From Schistocerca nitens (lineage: Eukaryota > Arthropoda > Insecta > Orthoptera > Acrididae): 64,000 nt of DNA. The notes below the pieces were generated by a model that was not told the origin of the DNA, searched no databases, and was given only the letters and a program-made list of their open reading frames with translations. Below, piece by piece: positions 11,372 through 19,586 of this stretch (its first letter is position 1; the number at the start of each line of letters is the position of its first letter). Both the position numbers and the translations under genes were made by a program. The stretch covers positions 738,208,950 through 738,272,949 of the forward strand of contig NC_064615.1 in assembly GCF_023898315.1 (NCBI RefSeq), in the 5' to 3' direction.

Positions 11372-11870
11372 TAACTTTGGTGTGGATTAACAAACACATT
11401 TACACTTGATCCATTCTTCTTTGAAGAGAGTACTCTCTGAGGGCCTGTCAGGCGTAATATGATGTCAGCACATTATCGTTAAGGGGTACAGTACGTGATT
11501 CCTGCTTTGGAAGAGTGCAGCTGTGTGGAAGCAACTGTTTTCATACCAGATGGGGCAATACCTCATGTTGCTTGCCCAGTGAAAGATCTGCTTAATGTAA
11601 CCTTGCACGAATGTGTTATCTCTGGAAGTCTTCCAGATGCGTGGTCTACATAATGACCAGATCCAAATGCATGTGACTTTTTGCTCTGGGGATAACTTAA
11701 AGAACACCATTACCAGGAAGATGTTAGACCTTTACCTTATCTGTAGGCCAGTATACAGGAACAAATTGCTCACATTCCACTGGAACTGATGTGAGCAACT
11801 GTTGATCACATCAATTTGCAGATGTCCCTGATGCTTATATTGAATGAATTTTGTAAGCAGCTGTTAATAA

Positions 11871-12528
11871 TACAATCAACATCACACCTTTCTCAATTGT
11901 TTGACCTTTTCTGCCCACATCCCATTCCTAATCTGTTACACGTGGAAGTGTTTCTATGTGCTTTCTTGCATTCAGGGCACCAGATATGCACAGTGATCAA
12001 AATAGGAATTAATTTCCTTCCAGCATAAGTTGCCTCCATATTTGAATATTACTGAGTTTGGCTGCCACACAGAATTACAGCTTACACCTGACCTCCTGTG
12101 AGTATCTGCACTTTAATCATTATCACCTGGCATTTTCAGGGGATGTGCCTTGGTAGAGGAACCTGTAAGGAATCGCCGATAGTATGAGCACATTCAGAGA
12201 AAACTCGTCAATCAAGAATGTGCCAAGGAGTTGGAAAATCTGTGACTGTTCTTAGTTTCTCTGGATTGAGGTGGATTCCATCACCATTAACTAGATGCCC
12301 CAAGATTTTTATTTCTAGGATGACAAAGATGCACTTTTTTCAGATTCAGGTGGCAGTGTGCATACACTTAAACATTGTCATCAGGTGGCTTAGATGTTCT
12401 TCAAATGTAATCGAAGGAAAAAAAAAAAAAAACAAAAAAAAAAAATGAGGTCATCCACATAGGAAAGACATATTATCCATTTAAGGTGTTGAAGCAGGTT
12501 GTCCATCATACAGTCATAGGTGGCATTA
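11871..12528 (-). pseudogene. Ty3/gypsy pol remnant: reverse transcriptase part
   Basis: Minus-strand continuation of the 7560-9330 remnant. Going downward: a NATYDCMMDNLLQHLKWII..SYVDD-like segment right below 12528 (RT palm with the YVDD active site), a TFEEHLSHL segment (12370), then KILGHLVNGDGIHLNPEKL (12230-12310) and TVTDFPTPW. This order (YxDD, then LGH, then PDPxK) is that of Ty3/gypsy RT. A run of A/T at 12418-12445 interrupts the sequence. The upstream RT was displaced by the transposon that ends at 12531. Confidence 0.85.
12419..12446. repeat. A-rich simple tract
   Basis: Two A-runs separated by one C, inside the RT remnant. Probably polymerase slippage. Confidence 0.9.
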
Positions 12529-12530
12529 TA

Positions 12531-13952
12531 CACTCCTGGAAATTGAAATAAGAACACCGTGAATTCATTGTCCCAGGAAGGGGAAACTTTATTGACACAT
12601 TCCTGGGGTCAGATACATCACATGATCACACTGACAGAACCACAGGCACATAGACACAGGCAACAGAGCATGCACAATGTCGGCACTAGTACAGTGTATA
12701 TCCACCTTTCGCAGCAATGCAGGCTGCTATTCTCCCATGGAGACGATCGTAGAGATGCTGGATGTAGTCCTGTGGAACGGCTTGCCATGCCATTTCCACC
12801 TGGCGCCTCAGTTGGACCAGCGTTCGTGCTGGACGTGCAGACCGCGTGAGACGACGCTTCATCCAGTCCCAAACATGCTCAATGGGGGACAGATCCGGAG
12901 ATCTTGCTGGCCAGGGTAGTTGACTTACACCTTCTAGAGCACGTTGGGTGGCATGGGATACATGCGGACGTGCATTGTCCTGTTGGAACAGTAAGTTCCC
13001 TTGCCGGTCTAGGAATGGTAGAATGATGGGTTCGATGACGGTTTGGATGTACCGTGCACTATTCAGTGTCCCCTCGACGATCACCAGTGGTGTACGGCCA
13101 GTGTAGGAGATCGCTCCCCACACCATGATGCCGGGTGTTGGCCCTGTGTGTCTCGGTCGTATGCAGTCCTGATTGTGGCGCTCACCTGCACGGCGCCAAA
13201 CACGCATACGACCATCATTGGCACCAAGGCAGAAGCGACTCTCATCGCTGAAGACGACACATCTCCATTCGTCCCTCCATTCACGCCTGTCGTGACACCA
13301 CTGGAGGCGGGCTGCACGATGTTGGGGCGTGAGCGGAAAACGGCCTAACGGTGTGCGGGACCGTAGCCCAGCTTCATGGAGACGGTTGCGAATGGTCCTC
13401 GCCGATACCCCAGGAGCAACAGTGTCCCTAATTTGCTGGGAAGTGGCGGTGCGGTCCCCTACGGCACTGCGTAGGATCCTACGGTCTTGGCGTGCATCCG
13501 TGCGTCGCTGCGGTCCGGTCCCAGGTCGATGGGCACGTGCACCTTCCGCCGACCACTGGCGACAACATCGATGTACTGTGGAGACCTCACGCCCCACGTG
13601 TTGAGCAATTCGGCGGTACGTCCACCCGGCCTCCCGCATGCCCACTATACGCCCTCGCTCAAAGTCCGTCAACTGCACATACGGTTCACGTCCACGCTGT
13701 CGCGGCATGCTACCAGTGTTAAAGACTGCGATGGAGCTCCGTATGCCACGGCAAACTGGCTGACACTGACGGCGGCGGTGCACAAATGCTGCGCAGCTAG
13801 CGCCATTCGACGGCCAACACCGCGGTTCCTGGTGTGTCCGCTGTGCCGTGCGTGTGATCATTGCTTGTACAGCCCTCTCGCAGTGTCCGGAGCAAGTATG
13901 GTGGGTCTGACACACCGGTGTCAATGTGTTCTTTTTTCCATTTCCAGGAGTG
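12531..13952 (-). mobile_element. Intact Tc1-like transposon
   Basis: The 27-bp ends CACTCCTGGAAATTGAAA.. (12531) and, in reverse complement, CACTCCTGGAAATGGAAA.. (from 13952) differ at two positions, with TA duplications at 12529-12530 and 13953-13954. Total 1422 bp. It is clearly more GC-rich than its surroundings, as expected of a recently arrived element. It sits within the Ty3/gypsy RT remnant. Confidence 0.95.
12686..13708 (-). CDS. Tc1-like transposase, 340 aa, uninterrupted
   Basis: Cut-and-paste transposase. The start is chosen at the ATG at 13706-13708 (MPRQRGREPYV), since the frame upstream (to 13924) lies in the inverted-repeat-proximal region and is not like the family. Domains: N-terminal paired-like HTH at about residues 14-110 (LTDFERGRIVGMREAGWTYR, second helix set to RLHEAGLRSR), a PGTGPQRR-type GRPR-like linker near 62-69, then the RNase H-like core with D155 (VVFSDESRF), D244 (FQQDNARPH) and E277 (SPDLSPIEHVW). 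The D-E gap is 32 residues, versus 34 in classical Tc1. The frame is complete from start to TAG, the length is usual for the group, and it is the only unbroken transposase here, so activity is possible but unproven. Stop codon 12686-12688. No promoter was recognised. Confidence 0.93.
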   Translation of the reverse strand: MPRQRGREPYVQLTDFERGRIVGMREAGWTYRRIAQHVGREVSTVHRCCRQWSAEGARAHRPGTGPQRRTDARQDRRILRSAVGDRTATSQQIRDTVAPGVSARTIRNRLHEAGLRSRTPLGRFPLTPQHRAARLQWCHDRREWRDEWRCVVFSDESRFCLGANDGRMRVWRRAGERHNQDCIRPRHTGPTPGIMVWGAISYTGRTPLVIVEGTLNSARYIQTVIEPIILPFLDRQGNLLFQQDNARPHVSHATQRALEGVSQLPWPARSPDLSPIEHVWDWMKRRLTRSARPARTLVQLRRQVEMAWQAVPQDYIQHLYDRLHGRIAACIAAKGGYTLY

Positions 13953-13954
13953 TA

Positions 13955-14440
13955 TATTCAAAAAGATATGAAGGAGATTTGAAGGTGTCTCGTCTGCTTT
14001 GCAGGTCATGCAGGTCAACACCATGACCACTTGACCATGATGCCATCAATGTCTACTCTGCCTAATGTTGCACTTGTTAAGCTTTGGTCATTCACCATTT
14101 CTGATTGGCTTCCTTTTCACAGTTCTTCCTGTTTTCATGCTTGAACTGCTTTCAGTTTTTAATGGGCTATCCACTGGGCCCTCTTACCACTAAATGTGAG
14201 GGGATTGCAATGGGGAGTTTCCCTTGCCAGCGCCTCAAATGGATTATTGTGTGATAAAATTCACAGCTATAATATACTATAGCTCATTCAGAAACCCACA
14301 AAATAAGTTTACTGTCAGTACAACTTCAACACAGACTGACATCCGATCTAATTTACTACAGTATATCTGAACAGTGTGTTATCATCCAGCAGGATTTATG
14401 CTGATCAATGCCACCACCTGGTGGCACTGACATTAACTTC
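13955..14440 (-). other. Decayed flank of the Ty3/gypsy remnant and an unclassified repeat
   Basis: By definition contiguous with 12528 once the Tc1-like element is removed: on minus, TPSNLLHIF at about 13975-14000 precedes NATYDCMM across the empty site, consistent with gypsy RT. From about 14050 upward the minus strand resembles an interspersed repeat I recall (gcaagggaaactccccattg at 14205-14224) but cannot name. The rest is unassigned. Confidence 0.35.
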
Positions 14441-14929
14441 TAGTTGAGTGGCAAGGACTAGCTGTCCTCGTCGAGAATTGTGCACGTTGCTTATAAATCC
14501 ATATGTATTTGGACCATAAGGCAATTGCATCATACGAATTGTGCACGTGCAAACACTCGAGGCACTGAATCTGGTGGTACCAGAGCCAATGGCACCAGAG
14601 CCAATGCACTTGAGCCAGTAGCATTCGAGCTGGTGCCACTAGAATAGCAAGAATACGAGCTCCTCAATGGGTGTCATCAGGGAATGCAGAGGCCTTGAGG
14701 AAATGTTCCAACTATGGGAGAAATGCAGGCCATTAATCCAAGGTGATGTTGATGACCTGAGGAGGCAGAGGCTGCTTTGTAAAACCTGGACCACCACAGC
14801 AGTGAAGTGGGGTATCTGGTACCAAAGAAGCTTGGAGTTGCACTCTAAGAGCTGCACTCGAAGCCAGAATTGCACTAAATGTCTGTGGTGGCATACCGGT
14901 GAATGAAGAGAAAGGCTATACTGGTTGAG

Positions 14930-14970
14930 TGCTGATCACTGGGAGGGGAAGGTGGAGGGGGGGGGGGCAG
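14930..14970. repeat. G-rich tract in unit 1
   Basis: Purine run ending in about 11 consecutive G at 14957-14967. A counterpart is at 17345-17380 in unit 2 and 21650-21675 in unit 3, so it belongs to the repeat unit. Confidence 0.8.
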
Positions 14971-16395
14971 TAACAATAAAACCAATTATCCTAATCATCA
15001 ACTGATGTGATGAGAACATTGCAGAAAAGTTTTACTCTGTTCTACAGCTAGTACATCCTGAGTGGATCATGTATGCCACTAGTGAACAGATGTGCCCAAA
15101 TAGCTGAAGGGCAATGGAACTTAATTTAATCTTCTCAAAAGTACTGTAACAGTTCCTTGGTATGTACATGCTATCTCCACTGATGACACTATATGTTGCC
15201 TGGTCTGTTCAAGTAGGGTAGTATTGAAAGAGACCAGCAATATTTGTACATGGATGTAGTCTGTGGTGGGTGCACTCCCAGTGACTCAGAAGTTTGGACA
15301 TGGTTGTGAGGCAACAGGCTCCAACTGGTAGGCCATGGGCATAGCCAGTGTTAAGCCATGAATAGCACCCTGATTGTGAGGGCTGCAAAGCGGTTGATGT
15401 TATGCCCAGAGAGCCATGAACTGTGACCTCCTGATGTTAACTGACTGGTGAACAGTCGGGTGGCAGTCTACAAAGCCACCTGGCAGAACACTGTGAAAGT
15501 ATGATGTTGGCAAACTACTCACAGAGGCAAGATAATGCTAATAATAGCAGCATCGCATACCACGAGTGCAGGGGCACTGGGTGGTGTGGTGACTACTGGG
15601 CTGTGATCTCCATTGTTGCATTGCTGGCATACTGGGTGGGTGGTGACCCAGTTATATCACTGTGTAGTTGGTGACTGAGCTACAGGTGCAGCCAAAATTC
15701 GACATCTCTTTTTCTTAAGGAGGAGATGGCACAGCCATCTTAGCTGCATGGCCTCTAGCTCTTAGTTAGGTGACAACCGAGGATAAGGCATCCTTCTTTC
15801 CTAATGGGAATATGATGGCACTGTCTTGGGTTGGCAGCTGTGACGCAGGCAACAGATGAGGGAGCAGAATCCGTTCTTCCCCAAGGGAGAGATGGGCTGG
15901 GACCATCATGGAGAAGAAGTGCCTCCCAAAGGGAGGAACCATCCTGTGGGGGGACTGTTTGTCCAAGAATGGTTGCCAGTGGCAGACTGGACCCAGACCA
16001 ACAGCGCTAAAGCAACTGTGGAGCAGGAGAAGTACACTTGGGTAACAATGGAGAGGAACAAACGTGGAAAGAAAAGACATGCAGTATCATAATAGAAAAA
16101 ATGGTGACCAGGCCACCAAAGACGATAGAACCTGGCATTATCGTGCCTTGTGTTGATACTTCCAAGGCAGGAGAACTGGATTTCTGGAAAGTCTAGCTGG
16201 TGTCCAAAGAATGTGGGCTGAACATCGGAGACATGCAAAAAAGAAAGGCATAACCTAGGGTGACTTGTCAGCAGTGGACAAGTTGTGATCAATGGGGTCA
16301 GAAGAGAGTGGAGTGTTACCATAATATGATGGAGTGGGTGAGTTCATGGAGTGTATGGCTGCTATAGGCACAGGTAGTAAAAGAGCAGGACCAAT

Positions 16396-17196
16396 TTATG
16401 CAGATGTAGGGGGGAGGGGGGGGGCAGTGGGTGGGAAGTGTAAGGCCTGGTGGCAGGGGCTGTGACAGTGGTGCAGGAGCCAGTGGCAGTGCAGCCAGTG
16501 GGGTCTGTATTGCAAATGCCAGGGGCAAGGGAGCCATGGGTGGGAGAGTTGAGGCTGAGGAGGAGTCAGAGCCTGAGGAGTTACAGAAGCCTGGGGAGGT
16601 GTCGAAGCCTCAAGAAACATCAGAGACTGAGGAGCGTTTGGAGGCATCAGAGCTTGTAGAATGATTGGAGCCTGAGGAGGGAGAGATTTTTGAGTTGGAG
16701 TTGGAGACCTACAATGTGTTGGAGCCTGAGGTGGTGTGGGGACCCTGAGGTTACTACACAGGCGGAAGGGGCATTGAACCCCGGAGAGAGGCATTGTAGC
16801 TCGAGGAATCATTGGAGCCAGAGGAGACGTTGGAGGATGACTCAGAATATTGAGAAGTGCAGAGATAGGACACTTGATATGAACAAGCAGGAGTCCCATA
16901 TGGAAGGGAAGCTGCCTCGAGAGAAGGAGGGTATGTAGGAGCACTGGATCTATTGTGGGCAGCATTACGAGCAATGGGATGCTCCTGCAAGTGGACATAG
17001 GATGGGGTGTAAAGGTCCATCCCAAGGAGAAGGGACTGCAGGGCATGACAAGCAGGAGCACTGGAGTAGGACAGGTGAGATACCCCTCAACGAGTATCAT
17101 TGTGGAATGCAGACTCCTTGAGGAAATGTTCCAGCCATGTGAAGGCCACAAATCATAGATAACGTTGAACACCCGAGAAGGTGGAGGTTGCATCAT
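16396..17196 (-). pseudogene. Proline-rich open frame in array unit 1 (266 codons)
   Basis: A single open minus frame with no stop for 266 codons, ending in the Pro/Thr/Leu-rich stretch (PTPPQAPTHC, PPQASVTPQALTPPQ). The same-strand region of unit 2 (about 20380-21280) has the same style (SSPQVPMPPKD, TPPQVP) but split over several frames. The plus strand reads as Glu-rich repeats. The frame is long because the sequence is compositionally biased and stop-poor; it lacks any domain I recognise. Possibly the remains of a gag-like ORF, but no zinc knuckle or capsid motif could be found. Confidence 0.3.
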
Positions 17197-17549
17197 CGAT
17201 ACCTGGTATGGGGCAGTGGCGAAGTAGATGAGCTGCTGCTGGAGAAGCTCAGAGCTGTACTGTAAGAGCTGTATTTGAAACTGGAGCTACGGGTCCATAG
17301 TGACACACTGGAAGCAGACAGAGGCATTGAGAGCACGTGAACGTTGCGAATGGGGATGGAGGTTAAATTGGGGAAGGGGGACATAATTTCAAAACCAGTT
17401 ATCCTCGTTGCCAACAGAAAAGACAAGGAGAGTGCAGAAAAAATTTTGTCCTTCTTGGCAATTGATATGTGATGAATGTGTGTGATGCATGCTGCTAATC
17501 AATACGTAGCCATAGAACGTGGACCTTTATTTAGTCTTCTGAACAAATC

Positions 17550-17553
<4 letters not shown>

Positions 17554-17618
<65 letters not shown>
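17554..17618. repeat. (AT)n microsatellite, left edge of foldback
   Basis: About 32 AT units at the left end of the foldback element in array unit 2. Confidence 0.97.
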
Positions 17619-17620
<2 letters not shown>

Positions 17621-17691
17621 GAGGGAAACATTCCACGTGGGAAAAATATATCTTAAAACAAAGTTTGGTAAGTCACATCATCTTTGTTTTA

Positions 17692-17755
<64 letters not shown>

Positions 17756-18337
17756 AAAGACGATGTGGCTTACCAAATGAAAGTGCTGGCAGGTTGATAG
17801 ACAGACAAACATACACACGAAATTCAAGCTTTCGCAACCAACGGTTGCCTCATCAGGAAAGAGGGAAGGAGAGGGAAAGATGAAAGGATGTGGGTTTTAA
17901 GGGAGAGGGTAAGGAGTCATTCCAATCCCGGGAGCGGAAAGACTTACCTTAGGGGGAAAAAGGGACAGGTATACACTCACACACACACACACATATCCAT
18001 CCGCACATACACAGACACAAGCAGACTGTCTGCTTGTGTCTGTGTATGTGCGGATGGATATGTGTGTGTGTGTTCCTTTTTCCCCGTAAGGTAAGTCTTT
18101 CCGCTCCCGGGATTGGAATGACTCCTTACCCTCTCCCTTAAAACCCACATCCTTTCGTCTTTCCCTCTCCTTCCCTCTTTCCTGATGAAGCAACCGCTGG
18201 TTTGCGAAAGCTTGAATTTTGTGTGTATGTTTGTGTTTGTTTGTCTGTCTATTGACCTGCCAGTGCTTTCATTTGGTAAGTCACATCATCTTTGTTTTTA
18301 GATATATTTTTCCCACGTGGAATTTTTTCCTCTATTA
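17617..18337. mobile_element. Large foldback (palindromic) element
   Basis: The left arm starts aatagagggaaacattccac (17618) and the right arm ends with its reverse complement (about 18317-18337). The arms contain matching blocks: caagctttcgc (about 17825 and 18207), aaagagggaaggagaggg (17861 and 18165), tccaatcccgggagc (17917 and 18103). The centre is at 18027 (agcagac-T-gtctgct). The left arm is longer by a second AT tract (17694-17752) plus a small inverted duplication. No ORF. It resembles non-autonomous foldback elements. Confidence 0.9.
17694..17752. repeat. (AT)n microsatellite inside left arm
   Basis: About 29 AT units placed where the right arm has only 'gatatattt'. It accounts for most of the arm length difference. 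Confidence 0.97.
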
Positions 18338-18711
18338 TATAATAAATTTTTTCACTAAACGTTACCTGGTCTGTCCAAACAGGGTATGACTGACTGCATG
18401 GAAATCTGCATACATGTATGTAGTGTGTCTACTCTCAATGACACTGTGGTTAAGACACTGTCATCAGACAACAGCCTCTGACTGGTGGGCCACGGTTGTG
18501 GCTGGCATTAAGTGTGGAGTGTCCTGCACCCTTGGCGAATGGAACTCTGATTGAGGGACTGAGTAGCAGTTGGGGTTAAGCCCATAGAACTATGAACTGT
18601 GAACTCCTGATGTTGACTGACTGGAGAGCGGCTGGATGGTGTCCTATAAAATTTTCCAGCAGAAGAATACCATGAAATCATGGTGATGATATGTGACTCA
18701 CAAAGGTAGTA

Positions 18712-19586
18712 CAGGGTGAAAAGTATTTAAACCGACAAACTCTGGGAGGTTGTAGGGGACATCTAAACAAATATTTTTCCCTAATGTCATTTTTTCGTAT
18801 GAGGAGCAGTTAAACCGGTAGAGGAAGATTTCTCTGGCGGCAAATTAATTAAACCAAAAAACACTTTTCCATTTTTTTATGACCAAGAGACAACACATTA
18901 ACACAACCCAATTTCAATTACAGTAGATTTTCAAATATGTCTCCATTGACACGTAAACAAAGGTTACACCATCGGATCATGTTCTGACACAAGCAAAAAT
19001 CCCAGAAGTGTCCTGAATTGTTCCTGCTGCTGCTACTATCCGGGCAACTCGATCCTCTTCTGGTGCAACAGGAGTTGCATAAACAAGGTTGTGCATCTCT
19101 CCCCACACAAAAAAGTCCATAGAGGACATATCTGGGGATCGAGCAGGCCATGGTACAGGACCACCTCTGCCAATCCACATTTCTGGGAACCGTTGGTCCA
19201 GGAATCGACGCACACGGCGAATGAAAAGTGCTGGCACCCCGTCATGTTGGAACCACATGCGTTGTCTTGTAGGGAGCAGGTAGTTGATAAACCCGCTGTG
19301 CAGCCATCTGTTGTGGTGCGCTACGTAGTACGCACCAACCATATCAATGTACTCACTCCAGGTGTATCTCTCCATTAGTAAACAGAGACAATGCACTACT
19401 ACACTGGTGGACAGCAGTTGCCTACAATTGAAGAGCGTAATACGCCCTCTAACAACTGAAGAGCGTAATACGGCCTCCACCGGTTTAAATAATCCTCATA
19501 CGAAAAAATGACATTAAGGAAAAATATTTGTTTAGATGTCCCCTAAAACCACCCAGAGTTTGTCGGTTTAAATACTTTTCACCCTG
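18712..19586 (-). mobile_element. Deleted DD41D mariner with long terminal inverted repeats
   Basis: The ends cagggtgaaaagtatttaaa (18712) and its complement (to 19586) form inverted repeats of about 90 bp with TA on both sides (18710-18711, 19587-19588). 875 bp, much shorter than a full element, so it is an internal-deletion derivative. It is inserted in unit 2 of the tandem array: the neighbouring sequence resumes 'atctgtgataccagta', also seen at 22272 of unit 3 without the insertion. Confidence 0.92.
18977..19480 (-). pseudogene. C-terminal half of a DD41D mariner transposase
   Basis: Open frame of 167 codons retaining the end of the catalytic core: MWFQHDGVPALFIRRVRRF (second Asp), WIGRGGPVPWPARSPD, MSSMDFFVWGEMHNLVY (third acidic residue, 41 residues away). 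The N-terminal HTH domain and the first catalytic Asp are missing, removed by the internal deletion. The transposase can therefore not work in cis, but the inverted repeats could be mobilised by an intact relative. Confidence 0.85.

Larger units (their letters stand above)
9331..11870 (+). mobile_element. Decayed mariner relative (DDxD, LWG type), split by a Tc1-like element
   Basis: Left half 9331-10128 holds a non-coding end and an HTH region at 9588-9848 (YGNGSNYSAVF, NALKKIIAKFEKTGELGVAP, then NPVEITDKV). The right half 11372-11870 holds VFIPDGAIPHVACPVK and, 41 residues from that Asp, NACDFLLWG. The two halves read as one transposase once the 10129-11371 element is removed. The family cuts and pastes at TA. 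Stops and frameshifts make it inactive. The element itself lies inside the Ty3/gypsy remnant, so it inserted after it. Ends are approximate because no clean inverted repeat was found on the right. Confidence 0.75.

Noticed and set aside
12559..12919. Overlapping plus and minus frames near the transposon end
   Set aside because: Shadows of the transposase and its inverted-repeat region.
13487..14026. Plus-strand 179-codon frame
   Set aside because: It is antisense to the intact transposase; long because of GC-rich coding sequence on the other strand.
17554..17752. CRISPR-like array
   Set aside because: AT dinucleotide repeats without spaced unique sequences.
17476..17883. Plus frame of Ile-Tyr alternating runs
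   Set aside because: It crosses the AT microsatellites in the foldback.
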